Shown here: positions 8,364 through 17,729 of the stretch, one piece after another
Numbering within the stretch: position 1 is the first letter of the stretch
Layout of the letters: the number at the start of each line of letters is the position of its first letter
Assembly: GCA_035527515.1 (NCBI GenBank)
Contig: DATLAJ010000140.1
Span: 1 to 38,442, forward strand
Reading direction: 5' to 3'
Length of the DNA: 38,442 nt
DNA from: a bacterium
Lineage (GTDB): Bacteria; B130-G9
Position numbers and translations under genes: made by a program
Notes under the pieces: generated by a model
What the model saw: only the letters and a program-made list of their open reading frames with translations
Told to the model about the DNA's origin: nothing
Databases searched by the model: none

Positions 8364-9452
8364 TTAGGAGGCCGGACGGATGATCTCCTTGATCTTGCTA
8401 GCTCCATCCGTCAGTCGCTGCTTGAACTCGATGATTCGCTTACGCGTCTCATCCTGAACCGCAGTTCGATTGGAGGCGAGCCACTCAGAGAGGTTGACCA
8501 GGTGATCGACATCCAGCGCGTCTGAACGAAAGGAATACTTCTGAAGGTTGAGCGAGGCCATGAAATCCCGGCACTTGGGTCTATACTCAATCATTATCGA
8601 GGGGACCCCGGCACAGAGAGCAGTTACGACCGAGTGAAGCTTCATTCCGATGAACGTGGTGCAGCGTTCACAGACGTCGAGCGCATGTTCTACGTCGGTC
8701 GCGATGAGATGGATCTCGGGCTCGTGTATTCCGATCAGTTTAGCCAGTGCGGTTATGCTATCCATGTCATAAGGCCATACGCACAGGAACAGGATTGTCC
8801 AACCCCTTGAGCGAAGAGCCCTGCACACTTGCGCGATTCTATCTAACATCTCATCTTCTGTCCCCCACACATTACCGCGGGAGGTGCCGACATTGACCCC
8901 GAGAAGCTTCTCCTCGGCCGTTGTGCGGTAAGATTCCCTCGCCAAAATGAGGGCAGAATCGCCCACGACCTCCACATTTTGCAGCCCAGCCTCCTTGAGA
9001 ACACCGGCACCCATCGGGCCGCGGACCCCCACGAACTGTGCCTGTCGCAGCAGCTCAACCCACGCTCGGAGATCATCTTCCCAGTCCTTTTGACCCGCAG
9101 CCCAGAACTCAGGATTGGCAACGCCAGTGCCCAGACAGAATCTCGTAGGACACTCCTTGACTAGCCTGGCGAACTCTCTGAGATAGCCTTTGTCTCGGTT
9201 TATTAGAGTGCCCCCGCCGAGGCAGCCCGCGGGGAATACTTCCCGGCCAGTTAATCTTTTATATAGCGCTTTCTTGCCCGGCGAGAGGTGAAAAAGCGGC
9301 ATGAAATGGTAACCTGCGAACAGCCGCTTGTATGCCTCGAGCAGCATCTCGTCGCCCAGGTTCTCGTGGCCAGTCCAGCCGATATAAGCGATGCGGCGTT
9401 TGAACGGGTTGCCCAGCTCCCAGTATATTTTGGCCTTCTTTAGTAGCTTCAT
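8364..9452 (-). CDS. Polysaccharide pyruvyl transferase family protein (CsaB-like)
   Basis: A 362-aa member of the polysaccharide pyruvyl transferase family, which transfers pyruvate from PEP to cell-surface sugars as a ketal. Evidence is the N-terminal IAYIGWTGHENLGDEMLLEA, the CLGGGTLINRDKGY block and the C-terminal FIGMKLHSVVTALCAGVPSI with EYRPKCRDFM. I chose the ATG at 9452, which has a gggga about 10 nt upstream; an in-frame TTG at 9473 would add seven residues. It is the last gene of a minus-strand trio with a glycosyltransferase and a methyltransferase, and it converges on the ABC exporter. Some family members act in bacillithiol or other pathways, so the acceptor is unknown. Confidence 0.85.
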   Translation of the reverse strand: MKLLKKAKIYWELGNPFKRRIAYIGWTGHENLGDEMLLEAYKRLFAGYHFMPLFHLSPGKKALYKRLTGREVFPAGCLGGGTLINRDKGYLREFARLVKECPTRFCLGTGVANPEFWAAGQKDWEDDLRAWVELLRQAQFVGVRGPMGAGVLKEAGLQNVEVVGDSALILARESYRTTAEEKLLGVNVGTSRGNVWGTEDEMLDRIAQVCRALRSRGWTILFLCVWPYDMDSITALAKLIGIHEPEIHLIATDVEHALDVCERCTTFIGMKLHSVVTALCAGVPSIMIEYRPKCRDFMASLNLQKYSFRSDALDVDHLVNLSEWLASNRTAVQDETRKRIIEFKQRLTDGASKIKEIIRPAS

Positions 9453-9530
9453 TGTGTATCTTCCCCGGACCAAGAACTTGTTGCTCGTGCACGATGATCA
9501 GTCGATTCTATCGTGCTCCAGCGCGATCTT

Positions 9531-10766
9531 TTATCTATTCGCAACCTCTTTATAGAACTCCAAAAACCGCGCGGCTTGTTGCTCAAGAGTGAATCCCGCC
9601 AGAACTCGCTTTCTGCCCTGGGCGCCCATTCTGACCCGCAGGTCCTCATCACCAGCCAATTCACAGATTCTATCCGCAAGCGCTTGGGGATCGCGCGTCG
9701 GAACGACAAAGCCAGTAACGCCCTCCTCGAGCGCCTCGGCCGTTCCTCCGGCGTCTGTGCACACTACCGGCACTTTGAAGCTCTGGGCCTCTAGAACGGT
9801 GTTTGGGAGCCCTTCCCGCACCGACGACTGTAGGTATATGTCTGTTTGACGCAATAGTGGTAGTATCTTGTCTCTTGGCAAGTCCCCATGGAACTGCACT
9901 GCACCCTCCAAGCCCATTTGCCACACCGCATAGCGCAGCGCATCCCGGAGCGTGCCGCCGCCCACAATGTCGTAGCGCAATTTCACACCGCGCTGTGCGA
10001 CGATTGATGCGGCCTTCAGACCGTATTCATATCCTTTTCCCCAATCCAATCGACCAACACTGAGTAGTCTAAGTGCACTTCCTGTCCCGTCCTTGGGCGG
10101 CGGATATGGTATGCAACCACGGTCAAAAACCGCAGGGTCCACTCCGGGAAGGATCACTCTGCCTCGCGACTCGGAAAGCCCAAGCTCTCTTGCCCGCAGC
10201 ATCAGTGCCTCGGACACGAAATGCACGTCGTCTGAGACCTGAAGCAGAGTTTTGCAGGTATCTGCGTTGAACAGCGAATTGACAAATAGGTCTGCTCCCC
10301 TGAAGCTCACTATGACCTTAACCCCCAGAGCCTTCTTTAGGAGGATGAGATCGAGCAGCTCTTGGGCAAGCCAACCATCCTCGAGGTGCACAATATCGAA
10401 GCCCTCGCCGAAATAGGGAAGGAGCCTTCGCAAACACCCGCCTGCTTTGCGGCTCAATCCGTGACGAGCGAAAATTGCGGCGATCAGCTTTGAAGTTTTC
10501 CCTGGAGACGTCAGGCCCTTTCGCAGCAAACCACCGCCCAGCTCGATTGTCGATCTCCATATTGAGGTCTTCTTTCGGAGGTATTTGACCCGAGATGGGT
10601 AGCGCGCCAAGGCGGCCCTCTCTGGGGGGTATGTGCATTGCCGATATAGAAACAGCGTTATATCCAGACCGCGCTTGAGCAACGGCTCAAACTTCCTAGC
10701 AGGGAAGGTCGGCGCCGCGCCTCCGACGCTTGCCACCCTCAGCTCAGGTCTGGTGCGCCCTGTCAT
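9531..10766 (-). CDS. Glycosyltransferase family 4 (GT-B fold)
   Basis: A 411-aa retaining glycosyltransferase of the GT4 type. The N-terminal half contains GFDIVHLEDGWLAQELLDL and VIVSFRGADL. The C-terminal donor-binding domain has LLSVGRLDWGKGYEYGLKA and the family's SVREGLPNTVLEAQSFKVPV, with the E-x7-E type motif (EGLPNTVLE). The protein is presumably cytoplasmic and uses an activated sugar nucleotide; the donor cannot be read from the sequence. The ATG start at 10766 is 3 bp after the stop of the upstream methyltransferase, so the two are co-transcribed. Confidence 0.88.
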   Translation of the reverse strand: MTGRTRPELRVASVGGAAPTFPARKFEPLLKRGLDITLFLYRQCTYPPERAALARYPSRVKYLRKKTSIWRSTIELGGGLLRKGLTSPGKTSKLIAAIFARHGLSRKAGGCLRRLLPYFGEGFDIVHLEDGWLAQELLDLILLKKALGVKVIVSFRGADLFVNSLFNADTCKTLLQVSDDVHFVSEALMLRARELGLSESRGRVILPGVDPAVFDRGCIPYPPPKDGTGSALRLLSVGRLDWGKGYEYGLKAASIVAQRGVKLRYDIVGGGTLRDALRYAVWQMGLEGAVQFHGDLPRDKILPLLRQTDIYLQSSVREGLPNTVLEAQSFKVPVVCTDAGGTAEALEEGVTGFVVPTRDPQALADRICELAGDEDLRVRMGAQGRKRVLAGFTLEQQAARFLEFYKEVANR

Positions 10767-10769
10767 TCT

Positions 10770-11579
10770 CTATAGTCGCGCGGTCTCATGAACGGGGGAT
10801 GTTTCTGAACGGTCTTGAGCCTTCCGCACGATGAGCATGTGCCGGATCTGTTTATGGTCAACCCATTCGCTGTTATTCAGGACGAATTCCCTGGCGACCC
10901 TAATAGGGTCTTGGTGCCTGAAATTGGGGTCGAAGCTGGCATCATGCATCACCAAATAACCGCCGGGCTTGATGAAGGGAGACCACTCGAGAAAATCGCG
11001 CCGAACCGACTCGTAAGAATGGTTGCCGTCGATAAATAGTAGGTCTATTGGCCTATTCCAATCGCTAGAGAAATCGGTGCTGTAGCCCCTGAGCGCTCTC
11101 ACATGTTTGTAGGAGCCGTATCGCTTGATATTGTGGATGAACTGCTCGAGCAGCGGGACATCTGTTTTCTGGCTCACGTCGTGGTAGTGCGCTGCTGACG
11201 ATGGATCACCGTCCGCATTGAATGGGTCTATGCAGAAGAGAACAGCCCCCTTTTTGTTCTTTATCGCGCGCGAGAGCACAACAGATGATTTCCCAAGCCA
11301 AGAGCCTATTTCCACCAGAACCGGACTGATGTCGGGCAGACTCTTGGCCACATCGTAGAGAGCAACGGCATGGTCCTCGGGAAACCCGCTTGGGACGAGA
11401 CGGTGTCCATAGATTGAGTAGTGGCGGAGTCCGTATTTCCTGAGCCAATACAACCTGTCCATCGCCCTCCGATGACGCGTCTTGAGCCATCTCCTGAACG
11501 CATAATACGCGCTCCTCGCCGTCCGGTAGCCCCCCTTGCCCAAAACAGTTTGTAGGCTCGTCTTAAGGAATCCTTTCAT
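10770..11579 (-). CDS. Class I SAM-dependent methyltransferase (Methyltransf_24-like)
   Basis: A 269-aa protein with a SAM-binding fold. Motif I is LVEIGSWLGKSSVVLSRAI, followed by LFCIDPF, and a later strand reads DLLFIDGNHSYESVRRDF. The next block, SPFIKPGGYLVMHDA, is typical of this group of surface-glycan and macrolide-type methyltransferases. The N-terminal 60 residues are basic and hydrophobic-poor and may hold the protein near the membrane. An agcagg lies about 6 nt before the ATG. It is first in a three-gene minus-strand operon and probably methylates a sugar of the same polysaccharide. The acceptor is not known. Confidence 0.83.
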   Translation of the reverse strand: MKGFLKTSLQTVLGKGGYRTARSAYYAFRRWLKTRHRRAMDRLYWLRKYGLRHYSIYGHRLVPSGFPEDHAVALYDVAKSLPDISPVLVEIGSWLGKSSVVLSRAIKNKKGAVLFCIDPFNADGDPSSAAHYHDVSQKTDVPLLEQFIHNIKRYGSYKHVRALRGYSTDFSSDWNRPIDLLFIDGNHSYESVRRDFLEWSPFIKPGGYLVMHDASFDPNFRHQDPIRVAREFVLNNSEWVDHKQIRHMLIVRKAQDRSETSPVHETARL

Positions 11580-11927
11580 AATAGACCTGCTACTTGCCCC
11601 AAAAAACTACGTCTGACCGCGCCCGAACCTGTCCTCTTGGGCCTCTAAGGCTCTCATCATTCATTCAGAATCTACAACGATTTGCGGTGCACTTCAAGCG
11701 CCCGGGCGCCCTGGGGGGTGGTCTGAGAACCTGGCGCCAAAAAAGAGTTGAGTTCTGACCTCGAGATTGAAAGAATCTCCTCTGCTATGAGTTCCGATTT
11801 CAGCATGTAATTGCCTGCTGGCCTTTGCTGGGATGACAATGGAATTGGCGGGGCAAGGCGGGCGCTCAGATAGGTTCCGGGTGGATTCGTGATTAGGCCT
11901 TAGCTGGGTTAGGGAGCTCCCAGGTTG
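11580..11927. other. Divergent intergenic region
   Basis: These 348 bp separate a minus-strand operon from a plus-strand glycosyltransferase run and should carry promoters for both. I see no convincing coding frame and no clean promoter pair. A perfect 12-bp palindrome, GCGCCCGGGCGC, lies at 11698-11709. Nothing else can be supported. Confidence 0.5.
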
Positions 11928-13169
11928 ATGGACGCTTTGGAAGATACTGTCGAGCGAAAGCCGAAAGTGAGCATCGTTATCCCCGTGTATAACGATGAGG
12001 CGCACATCGCAGATGCGATCGAAAGCGTGCTGGGGCAAACCCTGAGGGAGATTGAGATAATAGTTGTTGATGACGGCTCGACCGACGGGACTTGCGCTGT
12101 GCTCAGGGGGTATGAGGGCCGTATCACGTGCCTGACGCAGAGCAATTCTGGCCAGGGGGCTGCGCGAAATGCTGGCATCCTTGCCAGCGGAGGCAGATAT
12201 GTTTGCTTTCTGGATTCGGACGATACCTACATGCCCAACAAGGTCGAAGTGCAGTCAGCATTCTTGGATGAACACCCGGATGTGGGGCTCTGTTACAGCG
12301 GTTGGCTTGACGTGGACGTTGAAACTGGGCGTGTGCTCAATGATTACTCTGATGTGAAACCTGAAGGCGATCCTACTACAAACGTGTTCCCTCCCCACTT
12401 CCCGTATTTTGCGGCGCTCTTGCGGAGAGAATGGCTGGAGAGAGTTGGGGTCTTTGATGAGCGATTCAGGAACGCTGAGGATACAGACCTGTGGTGGCGT
12501 CTGTGGGCCGCAGGGTGTGTCTTCCGGCGTGTAAAGGGGGTCCACGCGGTGCGCGGCGTGAGACCTGCAAGCTTATCGAGAAACGTGCCCCAGGCCTGCA
12601 AGTCCACGCTTATTGTATACCGGAAGTATTTCGCCATGATTGGCTCGAGAGCGAGTCGCGCGGTTCGCATACGCAGACTAGCTGGAGTCTCAATGAAGTT
12701 GGCAGGGCATTACATTGTGAAGGGGGATATCGATCACGCTGAACAAGCACTCAAAGATGCTCTGCGATACGACCGGCATCTCCTGGGCGAGCGCACATAT
12801 TGGCTACAGTTGCTCGGGCAGCTTGACCTGAAGTATCCGTTTGCCGAGGGCGAAGGGATCAAGAGCTTCACATCCGTCTGGCGGCAGCTCAAAGCCCTTA
12901 TCAGCGATGTTCTGGGCGGCAGAGATAGTCGCACAGAACCAGAAGGCTTGCGGAAAGCAACGTGGGCCCTGGCATACGCACTCTCACTCCACGCAGCCAT
13001 CTCTGGGAGGTTGTTTCAGACGCTTAGGTGGTTTATTGTGGGGACACTGAAGGGTCGAGTGGCGCACGCGCCGGGTTTTGCCTGGCTGCTTGTCAGGAGA
13101 TTCTATGGTCGAGCGACACCGTCGCCAAAGGACCGAGTCACCGGGCGCCGAGCGGACCTCTGTCTCTGA
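11928..13169 (+). CDS. Glycosyltransferase family 2, first of three paralogues
   Basis: A 413-aa GT-A enzyme. The N-terminal 220 residues carry the family signature VSIVIPVYNDEAHIADAIES, VVDDGSTDGT, the nucleotide-binding FLDSDDTYMPN, and the ED-type acceptor motif NAEDTDLWWRLWAAGC. The C-terminal 190 residues are helical, including LRYDRHLL and QLDLKYPFAEGEG, and are shared with the gene at 13978. The ATG at 11928 is preceded by a TTG codon in frame; gggag lies 8-11 nt upstream of either. No membrane helices are evident, so it is probably cytoplasmic or peripheral. It heads a plus-strand polysaccharide run. The sugar donor cannot be deduced. Confidence 0.88.
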   Translation: MDALEDTVERKPKVSIVIPVYNDEAHIADAIESVLGQTLREIEIIVVDDGSTDGTCAVLRGYEGRITCLTQSNSGQGAARNAGILASGGRYVCFLDSDDTYMPNKVEVQSAFLDEHPDVGLCYSGWLDVDVETGRVLNDYSDVKPEGDPTTNVFPPHFPYFAALLRREWLERVGVFDERFRNAEDTDLWWRLWAAGCVFRRVKGVHAVRGVRPASLSRNVPQACKSTLIVYRKYFAMIGSRASRAVRIRRLAGVSMKLAGHYIVKGDIDHAEQALKDALRYDRHLLGERTYWLQLLGQLDLKYPFAEGEGIKSFTSVWRQLKALISDVLGGRDSRTEPEGLRKATWALAYALSLHAAISGRLFQTLRWFIVGTLKGRVAHAPGFAWLLVRRFYGRATPSPKDRVTGRRADLCL

Positions 13170-13218
13170 AGAATGGAGTTTAATTCACTAATGTTCAGCA
13201 CCTGTGGAGCCAATTGCG

Positions 13219-13920
13219 ATGAATAGAACTCTACGTCGGCTTCGTAGAATCCTGAGGAGTGTAGCGGCGAGGGCCCGAGGCGCGGATAAGACAAAGGCTG
13301 CTCACGAGCTAAAATACTGGAAATCGCGCAAGGCAAATGAGGGGACCTTATCTCACAACCACTACGCGTTCTTCTATACGACACATTTTGGTCTCGACGA
13401 GGCCTTTTTCCACGGCAAAAAAGTTCTAGATATTGGGTGCGGCCCTCGAGGCAGCCTGGAGTGGGCTGACATGGCCTCCGAGCGTGTGGGTCTGGACCCG
13501 CTTGCGGATTCATATCGAGCGCTGGGGATTGACAGGCACAAGATGACTTACGTCGCCTCAGGGGCAGAGCAGATTCCTTTTGGCGACGGCTATTTCGACG
13601 TTGTGTGTTCTTTCAACTCGCTCGACCACGTGGATGACCTTGACCGGACGGTGGGCGAGATAATCAGAGTCCTCGCCCCAGGCGGTTTATTCCTTCTCTT
13701 GACGGACGTTAATCACGATCCCACAGCTTGCGAGCCGATAGCGTATTCCTGGGACGTCATTGAGAAGTTTCTCGCGCAGATGGAGCTGGTAGAGGAGAGG
13801 CATTTCGAGAAATCATCGCGAGGCATGTACGACAGCATTCGGGATGGGATTTTCTACGATCAGGATAACACGCAGAAGCGCTATGGGATTCTGTCGGCGA
13901 AGTTCAGGAGGAAGGAGTGA
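13219..13920 (+). CDS. SAM-dependent methyltransferase (Methyltransf_11-like)
   Basis: A 233-aa methyltransferase. Motif I is KVLDIGCGPRGSLEWADM, followed by VGLDPLADSY as the acidic end of strand 2. A later segment reads VCSFNSLDHVDDLDRTV and then IIRVLAPGGLFLLL, the post-motif strand seen in small-molecule methyltransferases. The first 35 residues are strongly basic. I chose the ATG at 13219 because ggag lies 8 nt before it; the in-frame GTG at 13204 has no ribosome-binding site. It lies between two paralogous glycosyltransferases, which suggests it modifies the same glycan. The target is unknown. Confidence 0.84.
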   Translation: MNRTLRRLRRILRSVAARARGADKTKAAHELKYWKSRKANEGTLSHNHYAFFYTTHFGLDEAFFHGKKVLDIGCGPRGSLEWADMASERVGLDPLADSYRALGIDRHKMTYVASGAEQIPFGDGYFDVVCSFNSLDHVDDLDRTVGEIIRVLAPGGLFLLLTDVNHDPTACEPIAYSWDVIEKFLAQMELVEERHFEKSSRGMYDSIRDGIFYDQDNTQKRYGILSAKFRRKE

Positions 13921-13977
13921 GGTTCGCACCTTGTGGACGGCTCGAGCAAAAGCAAGTGACGTGTTTGGTTGAAGCGG

Positions 13978-15231
13978 ATGTGCAAGCTAGTCAGTGTCAT
14001 AATTCCTGTCTATAACGACGAGCAGCACGTCGCGGACGCCATCGAGAGCGCCCTTTTGCAGACGTTGAAGGACGTTGAGGTGATTGTAGTTGACGACGGC
14101 TCGACCGACGGAACGCCCGAGGTCCTAGAGAAGTATGAAGGACGCATCGTCCACATCAGGCAGGAGAATCGCGGCCTGCCCGGCGCGAGGAACACCGGAA
14201 TAAAGGCCAGTCGCGGCAAATATCTTTGTTTCCTAGACTCGGACGACACGCTTCTACATCGGAAGGTTGAGGTTCAGGCGGCGGTATTGGAGAAGGAGCC
14301 TGAGGTCGGGTTATGCTACGCCGGCTGGCTCGATGTTGACATTGTAACAGGCAAGGTTCTTCGCGATTTCTCGCTTGCCAGGCCCGAGCATGACTCCAAT
14401 AGCGACGTGTTTCCTCCCCATTTCCCTGTCTTCTCGGTGATGGTGCGCCGCGAATGGTTCGACAAGGTTGGCCTGTTTGACGAGCGGTTAAAGGCTCTTG
14501 AGGATTCCGACATGTGGTGGCGGCTGTGGGCGGCGGGCTGCGTTTTTCGGCGGGTCAAGGTTGCGGTCGCCCGTCGGGGAGTCCGACCGGGAAGCATGTC
14601 GCAGAACGTTCCCGAGCACTCCAAGTGCGCCCTCTTTGCCAATAGGCAGCACTTCGCGAGGATGGGCCATCGTGCGCCTCGTCCGGTCCGGGTCCGCAAG
14701 TTAGCCTCGATCTGGATGAAGCAGGCAGGATACTATTTGAGCCGCTCGGAGCCTGATCTCGCTGTGGATTCGCTGCTCGAGGCACTGCGATACGATCGCC
14801 GGTTGCTTGAGTCGCCGATGCACTGGGTCCCTTTGGTAAGACAGCTAGACCTGAAGTATCCGTTGGCCAAGGGCAATGGCATCGAGGATTACAGTGCGGC
14901 CTGGCGGGGGATCGTCTCGGCCGCGCACGATGCTCTGGCTCGGAAGCTAGCTAGGAAGCGTGATAGTCGGCACTACGGCGGTGGTCTAAGCCCGGTGAAA
15001 TCAGCGCTGGCCTATGCGATGTCCCGTCAGGCGTTCTCGACTGGCAGGATTTATCAAGCCTTCAGATGGCTGGCAGTTGCGCTAGTTGATGGTCGGGGAC
15101 ATCTGCCTCAGCAGGTGGACTGGGCCACGCTCAAGAGGTTCACGAGGCACATATCGGGTCGGGCGTCCACTGCACTTGCCCGAATAGCTCGCAAGATGCG
15201 CAGAAGCAGTTCGACTGGGCCGGGCAAATGA
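13978..15231 (+). CDS. Glycosyltransferase family 2, second of three paralogues
   Basis: A 417-aa GT-A enzyme closely resembling the product of the gene at 11928 over its whole length. Shared blocks are VSVIIPVYNDEQHVADAIES, VVDDGSTDGT, FLDSDDT, the acceptor region LEDSDMWWRLWAAGC, and in the C-terminal part LRYDRRLL and QLDLKYPLAKGNG. The ATG at 13978 was chosen over a TTG at 13969; neither has a strong Shine-Dalgarno. The 3' end overlaps the next gene by 4 nt (ATGA). The full-length similarity points to local tandem duplication, with the two copies now separated by a methyltransferase gene. Confidence 0.88.
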   Translation: MCKLVSVIIPVYNDEQHVADAIESALLQTLKDVEVIVVDDGSTDGTPEVLEKYEGRIVHIRQENRGLPGARNTGIKASRGKYLCFLDSDDTLLHRKVEVQAAVLEKEPEVGLCYAGWLDVDIVTGKVLRDFSLARPEHDSNSDVFPPHFPVFSVMVRREWFDKVGLFDERLKALEDSDMWWRLWAAGCVFRRVKVAVARRGVRPGSMSQNVPEHSKCALFANRQHFARMGHRAPRPVRVRKLASIWMKQAGYYLSRSEPDLAVDSLLEALRYDRRLLESPMHWVPLVRQLDLKYPLAKGNGIEDYSAAWRGIVSAAHDALARKLARKRDSRHYGGGLSPVKSALAYAMSRQAFSTGRIYQAFRWLAVALVDGRGHLPQQVDWATLKRFTRHISGRASTALARIARKMRRSSSTGPGK

Positions 15232-16475
15232 TGGCGGGTGGCGAGCTGGACGGTCTGAAGCGACCGAAAGTCAGCATCATCATTCCTGTCTATAACGACG
15301 AGGCGCACATAACGGACGCCATCGAGAGCGCCCTTGCGCAGACGCTTTCTGACGTGGAGGTCGTGGTCGTCAACGACGGCTCGACCGATGGGACGGCGGC
15401 GATCCTCGAGCGATACAAGGACAGAATTGTTATTGTAACGCAGGACAACGAGGGCGCCGGCTCTTCCCGGAATGCGGGCATCAGGGCCAGTTGCGGCAAG
15501 TACCTGTGTTTTTTAGACTCTGACGATCGATTTGCTCTCGATAAGGCGGAGGTTCAGGCGGGCTATCTCGACAAGACCCCTTCCGTTGGCCTGGTTTATG
15601 GGGTCTCGAGCGCGATCGATTCGCGCGATGGGCGGACCATCAAGACGTTCCGGGTGGAAGACTCCACGTCAGACCGCAGCACAGGCCCGTTCCCGCCCTT
15701 CTATCACACTTCTGCCTTTCTTGTGCGGCGGGAGTGGCTTGAGAAGGTCGGCGGCTTCGACGGGACAATGCGCTGGTCCATGGACACCGACTTGCGGTTC
15801 AAGCTCTGGGCGGCTGGGTGCAGGTTCATGCCTCATCGGGATGTTGTAGCCTTCTACACAGTCAGAACGGGGAGCCTTTCTGGGAATCCGGCAGAGCAAT
15901 GGGCCATGCACCTGAAGGCCCTGAGGCGGCATTTCGAGGCGATGGGCGATGCGGTCCCGCAGCGCGTCAAGAACGAGCATCTGGCGACGACCTGGCTCAG
16001 GATAGCGTGCGGCCATCTCGTCCACAGCGATACCGCAATGGCTCAGGACGCGATCAAGACGGCGCTTGGGCATGAACCAACTCTGTTTGAGAGATATGAG
16101 AGCTGGGCGCTGGTCATATACTACCTGGACCCCACGTTCCCGCTGCCGGACTCGAGCTGGTTCCCGAAGTTCGGCGAGATGTGGCAGCGGATCGCCTCCT
16201 TCGTAAATCGTGACGAGATAGGGCCTGAGCGACGGCTTTGCCACAACGAGCGCAGGAAGAAGGGCGCCCTTGCCTATGCCATCTCAAGGCGAGCTTTTTT
16301 TAGGAGACGAGGGTTGGCAGCTAGATGGTGGCTCCTTCGGACGCTGGTGCTGCTTGGAGGGAGATGTCCGCGCGATGCGCATCTGCGGCATGTCTTTCAG
16401 ACTGTTATCGGCCCCTGGCTCACCAGCCTTGTGGTTCTGGCGCTGCCAATACTGCGAAAGGTCAAACGCCAGTGA
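15228..16475 (+). CDS. Glycosyltransferase family 2, third and most diverged paralogue
   Basis: A 415-aa GT-A enzyme. The N-terminal domain matches its two upstream paralogues: VSIIIPVYNDEAHITDAIES, VVNDGSTDGT (Asn in place of the first Asp), FLDSDDRFALDK and the acceptor block WSMDTDLRFKLWAAGC. The C-terminal helical region keeps only scattered identity, such as ALAYAISRRAF and the LDPTFPLPDSSW segment. The ATG overlaps the preceding stop by 4 nt. Divergence in the second half suggests a different acceptor while the donor fold is kept. The donor sugar is unknown. Confidence 0.87.
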   Translation: MMAGGELDGLKRPKVSIIIPVYNDEAHITDAIESALAQTLSDVEVVVVNDGSTDGTAAILERYKDRIVIVTQDNEGAGSSRNAGIRASCGKYLCFLDSDDRFALDKAEVQAGYLDKTPSVGLVYGVSSAIDSRDGRTIKTFRVEDSTSDRSTGPFPPFYHTSAFLVRREWLEKVGGFDGTMRWSMDTDLRFKLWAAGCRFMPHRDVVAFYTVRTGSLSGNPAEQWAMHLKALRRHFEAMGDAVPQRVKNEHLATTWLRIACGHLVHSDTAMAQDAIKTALGHEPTLFERYESWALVIYYLDPTFPLPDSSWFPKFGEMWQRIASFVNRDEIGPERRLCHNERRKKGALAYAISRRAFFRRRGLAARWWLLRTLVLLGGRCPRDAHLRHVFQTVIGPWLTSLVVLALPILRKVKRQ

Positions 16476-16586
16476 ACGGGGCTGGGGCGTGAGCGGCGTA
16501 GCGAATGCAGGGGCGTGGTCTTGGGCTGGGTCATTTATGTCATCATGACGAAATCGTCTGTGCTAACATCTGACTGAGCGATAACA

Positions 16587-17729
16587 ATGAGAATCCTCAT
16601 CGCAAGCTCGCTGCATTCTATTGATGATCCCAGGGTGTTTCAGAAGGAAGCAGTCTCCCTTGCCAAGCGATATGACGTCCACCTTGTCGGCGTCGGAGAG
16701 CCGGCGGCGGACCTGTTGAAGGCCAAGGGCGTTGAGCTTCATCCATTCGAGCGAAAAGGCGGCAGACTGCGCGGGACGTTGAGAGCTTACCGGCGGATTT
16801 ACAAATGCTATCGAGAAGTCAGGCCGGACATCTTCCATTTCCATGACCCCGAGCTCGTGCCGATGGGTCTTTGGCTGAGCGTTTTTGCTGGATGCAAGGT
16901 TGTTTATGACGTTCATGAGGACGTTCTGAAGACGCTTGCCAAGAAAAGCTGGGTTCCTCAATTGCTCAAGAGACCGCTGGCGTGGTTGTTCGGCCGGCTG
17001 GAGATGGTGGCTGTTCGGCGATTTGAGCTCGCAGTTGTGGCCGAACCTTACGCTATGCAGCGCTTCTCCGGTCCCAACGCAGTCCTCGTCAGGAATTACT
17101 TCCCACTGTTTCGGGACAGGCCGAGAGAGGTGTTTGATGGGAGCCGTCCGCTGCGGCTCATATACGTCGGGAGCCTGACTAAAATGCGAGGTGTGTCGAG
17201 TTTGGTTGAGGCGCTTGATCTTATGAAGACTCCGGCCCAGCTCTCGCTTGTCGGTAGGTTTCACAGCGAGAGCTTCAGAGACGAGGTTCTCTCTGGTCGC
17301 ACGAACGTTGAGTATCTTGGGTGGGTATCGCTGGACAAGGTATTTAACTATTTGCTTGATGCGGACATCGGCATGAACTGCGTTCTGCCCGCGCCCAGCC
17401 ACCATGAGATGCTGGGCACTAAGGTATTTGACTACATGGCCGCGCGGCTGCCGATCATAGCGTCCAACTTCTCGGTCTGGCCGGAGATCATCGAGAAGGC
17501 CGGCTGCGGCGTTTGTGTCGATCCGAGTGACCCCAGGGCGATAGCAGCTGCGGTGGATGAGCTTGCAGGCGCCCCTGAGCGGCTCGCCTCAATGGGCGAG
17601 GCTGGCCGGCGGCTTTTTGAGGAGAAGTATAACTGGCCGCTTGAGGAGGCTAAGCTGCTCGAGGCGTATTCGAGGCTTGGATTGGCCGGGGGTGGGAATC
17701 CGAAAGCAGAAGGTGGGAACAAGGTATGA
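16587..17729 (+). CDS. Glycosyltransferase family 4 (GT-B fold)
   Basis: A 380-aa GT-B enzyme. The N terminus reads MRILIASSLHSIDDPRVFQK, the acceptor half contains DIFHFHDPELVPMG and KVVYDVHEDV, and the donor half contains LIYVGSLTKMRGVSSLVEAL. A later motif, MLGTKVFDYMAARLPIIAS, corresponds to the donor-phosphate region, and the C-terminal FEEKYNW is typical of this family. It starts 111 bp after the previous gene and overlaps the next by 4 nt. It probably adds a sugar to the same surface glycan. The substrate is not readable. Confidence 0.87.
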   Translation: MRILIASSLHSIDDPRVFQKEAVSLAKRYDVHLVGVGEPAADLLKAKGVELHPFERKGGRLRGTLRAYRRIYKCYREVRPDIFHFHDPELVPMGLWLSVFAGCKVVYDVHEDVLKTLAKKSWVPQLLKRPLAWLFGRLEMVAVRRFELAVVAEPYAMQRFSGPNAVLVRNYFPLFRDRPREVFDGSRPLRLIYVGSLTKMRGVSSLVEALDLMKTPAQLSLVGRFHSESFRDEVLSGRTNVEYLGWVSLDKVFNYLLDADIGMNCVLPAPSHHEMLGTKVFDYMAARLPIIASNFSVWPEIIEKAGCGVCVDPSDPRAIAAAVDELAGAPERLASMGEAGRRLFEEKYNWPLEEAKLLEAYSRLGLAGGGNPKAEGGNKV

